From contig JAAYHC010000021.1 in NCBI GenBank assembly GCA_012735535.1, forward strand, positions 1 to 57,887: a stretch of 57,887 nt of DNA. Direction: 5' to 3'. Below the pieces are notes generated by a model. It searched no databases and was not told where the DNA came from. It saw only the letters and a program-made list of their open reading frames with translations. Position numbers and translations under genes: made by a program. Positions 1 through 9,174 of the stretch are shown here, in pieces (within the stretch, counting starts at the first letter, position 1; every line of letters begins with the position of its first letter). The stretch comes from Bacillota bacterium (lineage in GTDB: Bacteria > Bacillota > UBA5301).

Positions 1-142
1 ATGCCTAGCTTAGGGTACTCTACGAAACCCTGGGTGATAGCTCTACGGAACCTCAGCGGCTTCAGCACAGCTTTATGAACACCAATTGTGGCGAGGTCTC
101 TCGCCTACTAAAGCTTGACGCGTACCCCCCCGGGATGTCGGC

Positions 143-171
143 TTGTCACGATTGGGCGAGCATGGTATAAT
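143..171 (+). promoter_or_regulatory. Sigma-A type promoter upstream of tRNA-Sec
   Basis: TTGTCA (143-148), 17-nt spacer, TATAAT (166-171), about 20 nt before the mature tRNA-Sec 5' end. Confidence 0.75.
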
Positions 172-191
172 GGAACAGCTAAAACTGTTGT

Positions 192-288
192 GGGGGTAGA
201 TGAGTCCTGGTGGGCTCCCTGGACTTCAAATCCTGTGACGGGCAGCGGTCCTGTCCGTGGTGGGTTCGATTCCCACATACTCCCGCCA
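192..288 (+). tRNA. selC: tRNA-Sec (anticodon UCA)
   Basis: Long acceptor and variable arms, anticodon loop ...GGACTTCAAATCC..., T arm GTGGGTTCGATTCCCAC, 3' GCCA encoded; resembles E. coli selC; directly upstream of selD-selA-selB. Confidence 0.95.
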
Positions 289-303
289 AGATAGCAGGAT
301 CTG

Positions 304-330
304 AGGGTTTCGCTATGGAAGCCCTTTTTT
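304..330 (+). terminator. Intrinsic terminator after tRNA-Sec
   Basis: GGGTTTC-gctatg-GAAGCCC stem followed by T6. Confidence 0.75.
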
Positions 331-411
331 ATTACCTTTTTATTGGTATAATTGGTATAGCAGGAACGGGACGGTCGTTTGCGCGAAACTCGCAGTAAGG
401 GGGTTGTGGCA

Positions 412-1458
412 ATGAGCGCAGATAAAGTCAAACTGACCCAGCTCTCATCAAAAGCAGGTTGAGCAGCCAAATTTGGTCCAGGGGCTCTGGATCAAGTGCT
501 GCGTCACTTGCCGCAGATGCCTGTAGATGAGAATGTCTTGGTAGGGTTCAATACCGTTGATGATGCTGCAGTATACAAGCTAAATGCAGAAACAGCTCTA
601 GTGCAAACGGTCGATTTTTTTACACCAATTGTGGATGATCCCTACTGGTATGGACAGGTTGCCGCTGCCAATGCGCTCAGTGATATTTGGGCGATGGGTG
701 GTCGTCCGTTGATCGCCTTAAATATTGTCTGTTTTCCGTGTAGTTTAGACCTGGCCATACTGGGCGAAATCCTCCGCGGCGGGGCGGAGAAGGTCTTGGA
801 GGCGGGGGCCTTACTGTTAGGCGGCCACACTGTGCAAGATAATGAGCCCAAGTATGGCTTGGCGGTGACCGGGATCGTCAATCCGGACATAGTCTGGTCT
901 AATGTGGGCGCCGTACCGGGGGATAGGCTGATCCTGACCAAGCCGCTCGGAACCGGAGTGATTAGTACAGCGGTTAAAAAGGAAAAGGCTGCGGCCCAGC
1001 ATATCCAAGCGATGGTCGAGTCCATGGCTACCCTAAATAAGCTGGCCGCGGAAACGGCCGCCGCATTCTCGGTACACGCCTGTACGGATATTACCGGGTT
1101 CGGTTTTTTAGGCCATTTAAATGAGATGGCAACCGGCAGTCGAGTCAGCGCCAAAATCTTTACCGGCCGGCTGCCGTTATTGCCCGGGGCCTATGAGTAC
1201 GCCAAGCAAGGTTATTTGCCCGGCGGATTGATGGCAAACCTGCACTTTGTCGAGGAACGGCTGGAAATTGCACCCTCAGTAGATCCGGTTTTGGTCGAGT
1301 TGGCTGCCGACCCTCAGACCTCCGGAGGATTGCTCTTTGCTGTCTCGGCAGATCAGGCGGAGCCGTTATTACAGGCGTTGCAGGGACAAGGGATCCCGGC
1401 TGCGATTGTCGGTGAATTTTGCGAACAAGGGGCTAAGACCCTGTTCTTGGAGGGATAA
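412..1458 (+). CDS. selD: Selenophosphate synthase SelD, selenocysteine-containing (UGA at 460-462)
   Basis: The ORF track starts at 496, but the frame extends to ATG 412 with SD AAGGGGG through one in-frame TGA: MSADKVKLTQLSSKAG-U-AAKFGPGALDQVLRHLP. Sec sits at the catalytic Cys position, followed by the conserved Lys. Confidence 0.95.
475..493 (+). promoter_or_regulatory. Bacterial SECIS-like hairpin of selD
   Basis: GGTCCAG-gggct-CTGGATC, 7 bp (one GU), beginning 12 nt after the UGA; loop begins 19 nt after the UGA and starts with GGG. Confidence 0.8.
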
Positions 1459-1462
1459 AATC

Positions 1463-2875
1463 GTGGGACATGAGCCAAATCACGAGTTAAGGCGTATTCC
1501 CCCAGTTAATGAGCTGCTCGAATTGCCTTCGGTACTGAGACAAGCCCAAAAGTGGCCGCGGGAAGCGGTTGTCGACTTGCTGCGGCTATACATTGATGAG
1601 TTGCGACAAAAGGTTCTCGCCGGACTAGTCCAAGTCCCGGACGATAGAACAGATTGGGATGTACGGCTGGGCGAGTTTTTTGCCAATTGGGAACGGGATT
1701 TGCATTTGCGCCCGGCGATTAACGGGACAGGGGTCATTATTCACACCAATTTAGGTCGTTCGCCCTTGGCCCCGCTGGCCCAGGCAGCCGTGAGCCGCAT
1801 TGCCGCAACATATTCTAATCTAGAGTATGACCTCGAAGCGGGGGAGAGGGGCTCACGATATTCTCATGTTGAGGAGCTACTCACTCAGGTTACCGGCGCC
1901 GAGGCCGGTTTGGTTGTTAACAACAATGCGGCAGCCGTGATGTTGGTCTTAGATACTTTGGCCAAAGATGGCGAGGCGATTGTCTCCCGCGGCGAGCTCG
2001 TTGAAATCGGCGGCTCCTTCCGAATTCCGGAGGTAATGAAACGTAGCGGAGCTATTTTACGCGAGGTTGGCACGACCAACAAGACGCATCTCAGGGATTA
2101 TGCCGAGGCGATCACCCCGGAGACCAAAGTGATCTTAAAGGTACATACAAGCAATTTCCGGATCCAAGGTTTTACGGCTGGGGTTGATCGGACCGACTTA
2201 GCTCGGCTCGCCCATGAGCGGGGATTGCTACTGATCGAAGACCTCGGCAGCGGCGTCCTGATTGATCTCTCGGCTTATGGGCTACCGGCTGAACCGACCG
2301 TACAGCAGAGTATTAAAGCCGGCGTCGATATTGTTACTTTTAGCGGCGACAAGCTTTTAGGCGGACCGCAGGCCGGGATTATCGTCGGCAAAGGCGAATT
2401 AATTCGGCGCATCAAGCAAAACCAGCTGACGCGGGCCTTGCGGATTGACAAGATGACACTGGCGGCCTTGGAAGCGACCCTCAAATTATATCTCGCCCCT
2501 AGCCTGGCGTTGCAGGAGATTCCAACTCTCCGTATGCTGACCGAGCCCCTGGAGGTGGTCGAGGCCAGGGCGCAAAGGTTGGCTGCGGCAATCAGGCAAA
2601 CCTGTGGCGAAGATGCGGTGATCGAAGTGGTTGATGATCTTTCCGAGGCCGGTGGCGGCTCTTTGCCCGGCACCATCATCCCGAGCAAGGCCGTTTCTCT
2701 GGCCTTGCCTTGGATACAGCCACTGTATCTGGAAAGATGGCTGAGGCAACAAAGACCACCGCTCATCGCGCGTCTGAGCCAGGAGCGCTTGTTGATTAGC
2801 GCCCGGACGATCTTTGACGCCGAAATACCGGTGATCGCCGGTTTGCTCAGTAAGAGCCGGGAGGTTAGTAAATAG
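1463..2875 (+). CDS. selA: L-seryl-tRNA(Sec) selenium transferase
   Basis: In-frame GTG at 1463 just after the selD stop; typical SelA sequence including FSGDKLLGGPQAGIIVGK. Confidence 0.95.
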   Translation: MGHEPNHELRRIPPVNELLELPSVLRQAQKWPREAVVDLLRLYIDELRQKVLAGLVQVPDDRTDWDVRLGEFFANWERDLHLRPAINGTGVIIHTNLGRSPLAPLAQAAVSRIAATYSNLEYDLEAGERGSRYSHVEELLTQVTGAEAGLVVNNNAAAVMLVLDTLAKDGEAIVSRGELVEIGGSFRIPEVMKRSGAILREVGTTNKTHLRDYAEAITPETKVILKVHTSNFRIQGFTAGVDRTDLARLAHERGLLLIEDLGSGVLIDLSAYGLPAEPTVQQSIKAGVDIVTFSGDKLLGGPQAGIIVGKGELIRRIKQNQLTRALRIDKMTLAALEATLKLYLAPSLALQEIPTLRMLTEPLEVVEARAQRLAAAIRQTCGEDAVIEVVDDLSEAGGGSLPGTIIPSKAVSLALPWIQPLYLERWLRQQRPPLIARLSQERLLISARTIFDAEIPVIAGLLSKSREVSK

Positions 2876-4804
2876 ATGCGGAGGATTATCATCGGTACCG
2901 CCGGCCATGTTGATCACGGCAAAACCACCTTGGTCAAGGCGATAACCGGGGTGAACACCGACCGGTGGGCTGAGGAGCAGAAGCGCGGACTAACGATCGA
3001 TTTAGGGTTTGCCCCCTTTACCCTGCCGAGCGGCAATCGGGCGGCGATCATTGATGTTCCCGGTCATGAGCGTTTCATAAAAAATATGCTGGCCGGAGTG
3101 AGCAGTATCGATGTCGTCATTCTGGTCGTGGCCGCCGATGAGGGCGTCATGCCGCAAACTAGAGAGCACTTGGATATTATTGATATTTTGCAGATTAAGC
3201 ATGGGGTAGTGGCGGTCACTAAACGGGACCTTGTTGATGAAGAACTTCTCGAGCTGGTTCAGGAAGAAATCCGCGAACACTTGGCCGGGACAACCCTGGC
3301 CGATGCCCCGTTGGTGCCGGTTTCCGCGCTTACCGGCGAAGGCATTCAAGAACTACTCGTCACGGTGGAATCGGTAGTTGCGGAGGCAGCCAAAAGCGAG
3401 CCGTCGAAATTGCTGCGGATGCCGATCGACCGGGTTTTCCAGATTGCCGGTCACGGTACGGTGGTTACCGGTACGCTTTTGGGAGGCACCCTCAGTCTCA
3501 AAGATGAAGTGGAGATCCTGCCTGCCGGCGTGCGAGCGAAGATCCGCCAGATCCAGGTGCACGACGAACCGGTGGAGTCGGTCACGGCCGGCCACCGGGT
3601 GGCCCTGAACTTAGCCGGGGTGGAAAAAAGCGAACTAAAACGGGGAGACGTCATTTTAGAGCCTGGGGTGATCGAACCAACCCAAATGATCGATGCCAAA
3701 GTTACTGTTCTGGCGAGTAGCACGAAAGAGCTCGCCCACCGCGAACGGATCCGGGTCCACATCGGAACGAGTGAGGTCTTGGCCCGCTTGCGAACTTTGG
3801 AAGCGGAGCAGATCGAGTCCGGCAGCTCAGGTTATTGCCAACTCATTTTTGAAGAGCCGGTCGTGGCGGCCCGTGGCGACCTGTTCGTGATCCGATCTTA
3901 CTCCCCGGCGCATACCATCGGAGGCGGCAAAGTATTAAACAGCAACCCCCTGCGGTGGAAGCGCAATAGCCCGAAGACCGCCGAGATTTTGCGCCGAGAG
4001 GAGGCCGGCGATCCGACCGACTTATTACGCCTGGCCTTTGAAGGTGCGCCGCGCGATCTCTTTACCCGGGAGCTATTACGGAAAAAAACTCTACTGGATC
4101 CAGGTGTAATCCGCACCGAACTCCGGACTTTACTGAGACAAGAAGAGATCATTGATATAGAGAACAACCAGGTCTTCTTGTTTGCGAAAGGCGAACAAGA
4201 ACTATGGTCGGAAGCGAAGGAGCTTTTAGCCGCGTTTCACGAACAGTTTCCTTTGCGCAAAGGCTATTCTAAAGAAGAACTCCGCAGCCGTTTGACACCT
4301 TCTTGGGAGAGTCGCCATTTTAACAATCTGCTCACGATCTGGGTTGAGCGGGGAGAACTTGCGGTTTATGACAAAGAAGTCGGATTGCCGGGCAAGGGTC
4401 TGCAATTAGATCCGAAGGAGGCAGCTTTAGCCGAGCAGATCGGTGCCGAGTTTTTGGCCGGTGGCTTTATGCCGCCGAATCTGCCTGATGTGGCGGCACA
4501 GTTTAAGCTTACCGATCAGAAGCTACAAGAGATCTTGAACTACTTGGTGCTGCGTGGAGTACTGGTTAAGGTTGCCGAAAACCTGTATTTCCACGCGACC
4601 AATCTGGCCGAAGCCAAAGCGGTGGCGAAAACCCTGGTGCAAGAAGAAGGCGGTTTTGAGGCGGCTGTTTTTCGCGACCGCACCAATAGCAGCCGTAAGT
4701 ACGCTATCGCTCTGCTCGAGTATTTTGACGGCATCAAATGGACCAAACGAGTTGGCGACAAGCGGGTGGCCGGTGCGGCCATGCGGGAAGAAAACGGAAA
4801 CTAG
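2876..4804 (+). CDS. selB: Selenocysteine-specific translation elongation factor
   Basis: GTPase motifs [19 protein letters not shown] and C-terminal winged-helix region; abuts selA. Confidence 0.96.
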   Translation: MRRIIIGTAGHVDHGKTTLVKAITGVNTDRWAEEQKRGLTIDLGFAPFTLPSGNRAAIIDVPGHERFIKNMLAGVSSIDVVILVVAADEGVMPQTREHLDIIDILQIKHGVVAVTKRDLVDEELLELVQEEIREHLAGTTLADAPLVPVSALTGEGIQELLVTVESVVAEAAKSEPSKLLRMPIDRVFQIAGHGTVVTGTLLGGTLSLKDEVEILPAGVRAKIRQIQVHDEPVESVTAGHRVALNLAGVEKSELKRGDVILEPGVIEPTQMIDAKVTVLASSTKELAHRERIRVHIGTSEVLARLRTLEAEQIESGSSGYCQLIFEEPVVAARGDLFVIRSYSPAHTIGGGKVLNSNPLRWKRNSPKTAEILRREEAGDPTDLLRLAFEGAPRDLFTRELLRKKTLLDPGVIRTELRTLLRQEEIIDIENNQVFLFAKGEQELWSEAKELLAAFHEQFPLRKGYSKEELRSRLTPSWESRHFNNLLTIWVERGELAVYDKEVGLPGKGLQLDPKEAALAEQIGAEFLAGGFMPPNLPDVAAQFKLTDQKLQEILNYLVLRGVLVKVAENLYFHATNLAEAKAVAKTLVQEEGGFEAAVFRDRTNSSRKYAIALLEYFDGIKWTKRVGDKRVAGAAMREENGN

Positions 4805-4889
4805 CCAACAAGCACCGCTAGTGCCAGCGGGGAATAGGGTGGTAATTGGAGAGAGTCCTGCCGCGTGGGGAGTGGTGTTAGTGGCGGTT

Positions 4890-5087
4890 AATCGTTTGCA
4901 GTGTGTAGTTTGCGGGCGCATCCGCTTCCCCTTTACCAGGGTGGGCAGGGGATGTTTGTGCCGGCAGTGAGAAGCAGATCTCCTGTCTGCTACCCCGGAG
5001 CATACCGGCTATTTGCTCAGAGCTAGGTTGATCGGAGAGTGCTTTTTTGGTGAGCTTCAGCATGTACTGAGAGGTGATTGGTACTGA
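4890..5087 (+). CDS. Putative selenocysteine-containing sigma-factor inhibitor Gin/CsfB-like protein (UGA at 4968-4970 read as Sec)
   Basis: Frame: (GTG)AVNRLQCVVCGRIRFPFTRVGRGCLCRQ-U-EADLLSATPEHTGYLLRARLIGECFFGELQHVLRGDWY*. C-x2-C-x15-C-x2-U-E matches the C-x2-C-x15-C-x2-C-E spacing of B. subtilis Gin as I recall it. SD-like GGGGAG precedes the GTG. csfB lies upstream of yaaO in Bacillus; yaaO follows here. A functional UGA readthrough is inferred, not proven. Confidence 0.6.
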
Positions 5088-6523
5088 AACAACCTTTTTT
5101 GGAGGCGATCATCGCTTATTGTCGCCAGGGTATTTTACCGCTGCACACCCCGGGTCATAAGCAAGGTGCCGGTATTGCGGCCGGGTTCAAAGATGCTTTC
5201 GAGCGGTGGGGACTCCAACTGGACATCGATCCTCCGGTCTTGCCCAGCGGAGAAAGCTGGGTTGCGCCGACAGCCCTGTTGACCGCAGCCCAAGCGATGG
5301 CGGCGGATCTTTTCGGAGCGGCGGAGACTTTTTTTCTGACTAACGGAACTTCCGCGGGGATTCAGGCGATGTTTCTGGCTGCCGGCAAACAAGGGAAAGT
5401 TGTGCTGCCGCGGCAGGTTCATACCTCGGTCATTAGCGCCCTGATTATCAGTGATTGTACGCCCATTTTTGTCAAGCCGCGGGGGACAAGCTCCGATCTA
5501 CCCGATTCTCGGCTCGACCCTGACGAGTTGCGGTTCGTGCTGAGCGCGACCGATGGTATCCGAGCAGTCTTCACCCAAAATCCCAGTTATTATGGTTTTG
5601 CGGCCGATTTACGTCCAATCGCCCAAATTGCCCATGAATATCAGGTTCCGTTATTGGTTGATGAGGCGCACGGTCCTCATTTTTCTTTTTCGGCCGATCT
5701 GCCCCAAGCTGCCTTGCAAGCCGGGGCTGATCTCGTTGCCCAGAGCACCCATAAACTCTTGACCTCCCTCACCGGCAGCTCGATGTTGCATGTCAGCCGA
5801 GCTTATCGCCATCTCGACCTCGGACGCTGTGTCGATCTTGTCCAATCGACCAGTCCGTCCTTTTTGCTCTTAGCTTCCTTGGAGGCGGCCGTCTTTCAGT
5901 TGGCTGAAGTTGGCGAGCAATTGGTGGAGCAGGTGCTTAGCTTGGCCACTGCGTTCCGGGAGAGGGTCAAAGATCTGCCGGGAATTACGATCCTGGGCGA
6001 TGAGGAGATTCAGGCGTGGGGTTATCCCGATTATGACCGGACCAAGTTGGTCCTGGATTTTTCTGGCTTAGGTCTTACCGGTCTGGAAGCCGCGGCCATT
6101 TTGCGCCAGGAATACCAGATTCAGACGGAGATGGCTGATTTCCGCCGGGTGCTGGCCGTCTTGGGACCAGGTGATACCGAGGAAGGAATAATTCGTTTAG
6201 AGCAGGCTTTACGGCTCATGGCGGCAAAATATTACCAGGGGAGAAAGTTGCCGGACCCGCCGGCCTTGCCGGGATTTTCGGAACTTGCCATGACGCCGCG
6301 CGAAGCCTTTTTTGCGGCGGCGGCCGAAGTCCCGCTGGCCCAAGCGGCCGGGATGGTTGCCGCAGAAATTATCGCCCCGTATCCGCCAGGGATTCCGGTG
6401 GTGATTCCGGGGGAAATTATCACTCGGGAGCAAATACAATATTTAGAGGAGCTTGCGGCCTACGGCTTTAACATAGCTGGTACCACCGGCGGGGTTCCTC
6501 GCCGGCTCAGAGTAGTGATATAA
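5078..6523 (+). CDS. Orn/Lys/Arg decarboxylase family protein (YaaO type)
   Basis: PLP motif STHKLLTSLTGSSML, N-terminal LPLHTPGHKQG; TTG start overlaps the end of the Gin-like frame by 10 nt. Confidence 0.9.
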   Translation: MVLKQPFLEAIIAYCRQGILPLHTPGHKQGAGIAAGFKDAFERWGLQLDIDPPVLPSGESWVAPTALLTAAQAMAADLFGAAETFFLTNGTSAGIQAMFLAAGKQGKVVLPRQVHTSVISALIISDCTPIFVKPRGTSSDLPDSRLDPDELRFVLSATDGIRAVFTQNPSYYGFAADLRPIAQIAHEYQVPLLVDEAHGPHFSFSADLPQAALQAGADLVAQSTHKLLTSLTGSSMLHVSRAYRHLDLGRCVDLVQSTSPSFLLLASLEAAVFQLAEVGEQLVEQVLSLATAFRERVKDLPGITILGDEEIQAWGYPDYDRTKLVLDFSGLGLTGLEAAAILRQEYQIQTEMADFRRVLAVLGPGDTEEGIIRLEQALRLMAAKYYQGRKLPDPPALPGFSELAMTPREAFFAAAAEVPLAQAAGMVAAEIIAPYPPGIPVVIPGEIITREQIQYLEELAAYGFNIAGTTGGVPRRLRVVI

Positions 6524-6545
6524 TTTAGCAAAGGGTGATGGCTGC

Positions 6546-8150
6546 GTGACCAGCAAAGGCTCAATTACGGATAACCTTGATTTGCTGTTAGAAGTATTGC
6601 CGCCCCATATTACCAAGATCATCGAAAATTCGCCGGACAAGCAAGAGCTGATAGAGATCGTGATGGATCTCGGTCGTCCCTTAGAGTTGCGATTTGATCA
6701 TGGACGGGATTATGTCTCCGATATCTTGGTAACCAGGGAAGATCTTGATTATGTCACCTCCAGACTTGGTTCTTTTGGATCGGACAACCGGGCCGGGATT
6801 GAACGCACCTTACATCGCATTTCGGCTATTCGCAATCGGCGGGGCGATGTGATCGGCCTTACCTGTCGGATTGGACGAGCGGTCTATGGTACGATCGATA
6901 TCGTCCGTGATGTGATCGAAACCGGCAAAAGCGTTCTCTTATTAGGTCGTCCCGGTGTTGGCAAAACTACTCTGCTGCGGGAAACCGCGCGGATTTTGTC
7001 TACCGAGTTTGGCAAACGAGTGGTCATTGTTGATACCTCTAACGAAATCGCCGGTGACGGTGACATTCCGCACCCGGCAATTGGCCGAGCCCGGCGTATG
7101 CAGGTGGGCCGGGCCGAGCAACAAGCCGAGGTCATGATCGAAGCGGTTGAGAATCATATGCCTGAGGTCATCGTCATCGATGAGATCGGCACCCAAGCCG
7201 AGGCTGAGGCGGCGAGGACCATTGCTGAGCGGGGCGTTCAACTGGTTGGCACCGCCCACGGCAACACCTTGGAAAACCTCATTGCCAATCCGACGCTCTC
7301 GGATCTGGTGGGGGGCATCCAGGCCGTGACCTTAGGCGATGAGGAAGCCAAGCGGCGGGGTACGCAGAAGACGGTTTTGGAGCGTAAGCATCCGCCGACC
7401 TTTGATATTCTGGTCGAAATCCAAGATCGGGACCGGTTTGCTATTCACCATGATGTGGCCGCCACCGTCGACCTCTTGCTGCGGGGCTACGACCCGCAGC
7501 CCGAGATCAGACAGCGTTATCCGGAGGGTGAGATCGAGGTTATCCAAAGTGCCGGTCCGCTGGAATTGAAGGAAAGAGAAGTTCAGGAAGATTATCAGAG
7601 CTATCAGGCCGGTCCGCGGCGGGAGCGTGGCAGCGGCAAAAAGAGCGGCCGAGATTCACGCTTTGCCCAGGCCGCCCCGGCTGTCGATCGGATTTTACAT
7701 ATCTACCCATATGGGATAAGCCGCAACCGGCTGGAGAAGGCGATTAGCAACTTGCGAGCGCCGGTGCATATCGTTAAAGATTTGCAGCTGGCTGATGTGA
7801 TTTTAACCCTAAAGGGACAATACCACAAGATGCCGAAAAAGCTCAAAGAGGGAGCAGGGCGTAATCTGCCGATATATCCCATCCGCTCCAATACCGTCTC
7901 TCAGATGGAAAAGTATCTGCAAGAGCTCTTGTATGATGGGATCGATGAACCGATTCTTGAAGCTGAAGACGCTGCGAAAACCGTTTTGGCCGAGCGTCAC
8001 CCGGTGGCGTTAAAGCCACAAAATTCTTATATCCGGCGGCTGCAACATCAATTGGCAGCTAGCTACAACCTGACCTCCCAGAGCATTGGCGAAGAACCAT
8101 ATCGCCATGTGGTCTTCTACGCTCCGGAGGATAGAAGGGATCTTTCATGA
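6546..8150 (+). CDS. SpoIIIAA-like AAA ATPase with C-terminal R3H domain
   Basis: Walker A GRPGVGKTTLLRE, Walker B EVIVIDEIG; C-terminal R3H-like sequence. Confidence 0.85.
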   Translation: MTSKGSITDNLDLLLEVLPPHITKIIENSPDKQELIEIVMDLGRPLELRFDHGRDYVSDILVTREDLDYVTSRLGSFGSDNRAGIERTLHRISAIRNRRGDVIGLTCRIGRAVYGTIDIVRDVIETGKSVLLLGRPGVGKTTLLRETARILSTEFGKRVVIVDTSNEIAGDGDIPHPAIGRARRMQVGRAEQQAEVMIEAVENHMPEVIVIDEIGTQAEAEAARTIAERGVQLVGTAHGNTLENLIANPTLSDLVGGIQAVTLGDEEAKRRGTQKTVLERKHPPTFDILVEIQDRDRFAIHHDVAATVDLLLRGYDPQPEIRQRYPEGEIEVIQSAGPLELKEREVQEDYQSYQAGPRRERGSGKKSGRDSRFAQAAPAVDRILHIYPYGISRNRLEKAISNLRAPVHIVKDLQLADVILTLKGQYHKMPKKLKEGAGRNLPIYPIRSNTVSQMEKYLQELLYDGIDEPILEAEDAAKTVLAERHPVALKPQNSYIRRLQHQLAASYNLTSQSIGEEPYRHVVFYAPEDRRDLS

Positions 8151-8818
8151 CGAGAGCAGACGCCGCCGCAGGCTTGTTTATTACCCTAGAAGGCAGTGAT
8201 GGTTCGGGGAAAACCACCCAAGCCAACCTGCTCAAAGATTATCTGGCCCAACAGGGGATCGACTATCTGGTTACCAGAGAGCCCGGCGGCACTCAGCTCG
8301 GAGAGGCGATCCGGGCGGTTATTCTCGATCCGCAATACACCGAGATGGTTCCCGAGACCGAGATGTTGCTTTATGCCGCCTGCCGGGCCCAGTTGGTCAA
8401 AGAAGTGATTTTGCCCGCGCTCGAACAGGGTAAAGTGGTGATCTCGGAGCGCTTCGTCGACTCGAGCATCGCTTACCAGGGATATGGCTTAGGCCGGCAG
8501 TATTTACAAAAAGTCAAAGCAATTAACGAGGTTGCTACCGGGGGGTTAAAACCCCATTTGACCTTGTTGTATGATATCGATCCGCAGAGTGTAATCGATC
8601 GCGCCATCGGAACCAGTTCACTCGAGGGCATCACCGGTGGTGATCGGATTGAGCGGCGGGCACCGGCCTACCATGCCAGAGTGCGCTGGGGTTATCTTCA
8701 GCTGGCGGCGCGGGAACCGGAGCGATTTGTCGTGATTAGCACCAAAGGTAAAGCGCCCGAGCAAATCTTTGCCGAGAGCATAGCTGCTTTACAGCAGCGA
8801 TTTCCCGGTCGTTTTTAA
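8147..8818 (+). CDS. tmk: Thymidylate kinase
   Basis: FITLEGSDGSGKTTQ, TREPGGTQLGE, DRIERR motifs. Confidence 0.95.
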   Translation: MTRADAAAGLFITLEGSDGSGKTTQANLLKDYLAQQGIDYLVTREPGGTQLGEAIRAVILDPQYTEMVPETEMLLYAACRAQLVKEVILPALEQGKVVISERFVDSSIAYQGYGLGRQYLQKVKAINEVATGGLKPHLTLLYDIDPQSVIDRAIGTSSLEGITGGDRIERRAPAYHARVRWGYLQLAAREPERFVVISTKGKAPEQIFAESIAALQQRFPGRF

Positions 8819-8838
8819 CATGAGAGGGGGAAGGTGCG

Positions 8839-9168
8839 ATGAAGCTGGTTATTGCGATCGTTCAGGATCAGGATGCTCCTGGGTTAATTGATCAACTGGT
8901 TAAAGCAGAGTTTCGCGCGACTAAACTCGCCAGTACCGGCGGGCTCCTGCGCGAGGGGAACAGTACGGTCTTGGTCGGGGTTGAGGATGAGTTGGTCGAT
9001 AAAGTCCTCGAGATTGTACGCAAATCCTGCTCCACGCGTAAACAACTGATTTCACCTGTCTCCGCTGTCGGTCGCTCGATTCATACTTTTTTACCCTCAC
9101 CGATCGAAATAACGGTGGGTGGGGCGACAGTCTTTGTTCTCGATGTAGATCGCTTTGAAAAGGTGTAA
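8839..9168 (+). CDS. darA: Cyclic-di-AMP receptor (YaaQ/PstA/DarA)
   Basis: MKLVIAIVQDQDAPGLIDQLVKAEFRATKLASTGGLLREGNSTVLVGVED; synteny tmk-yaaQ-yaaR-holB. Confidence 0.93.
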   Translation: MKLVIAIVQDQDAPGLIDQLVKAEFRATKLASTGGLLREGNSTVLVGVEDELVDKVLEIVRKSCSTRKQLISPVSAVGRSIHTFLPSPIEITVGGATVFVLDVDRFEKV

Positions 9169-9174
9169 GGGCCG

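Noticed and set aside
1-120. First 120 nt possibly containing the end of an upstream gene or structured RNA
   Set aside because: Frame 1 gives MPSLGYSTKPWVIALRNLSGFSTAL* and there is a GGCGAG-gtct-CTCGCC hairpin, but neither was recognisable.
642-1154. Long antisense ORFs throughout (for example 642-1154, 2275-2892, 31288-31995, 54783-55271)
   Set aside because: They lie opposite clearly assigned genes, lack recognisable domains and are expected by-products of GC-rich codon usage.
496-1458. selD beginning at the ORF-track start 496
   Set aside because: It would remove the catalytic Sec/Cys loop; ATG 412 with SD and in-frame UGA is better supported.
4890-4970. Calling the Gin-like ORF a pseudogene or short C-terminally truncated protein
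   Set aside because: Not excluded, but UGA precisely at the fourth ligand Cys, continued coding and adjacent Sec genes make Sec decoding at least as likely; kept as an open alternative.
4878-5063. Minus-strand 61-aa ORF across the selB-yaaO gap
   Set aside because: No family features; the plus-strand Gin-like frame explains the region through spacing and synteny.
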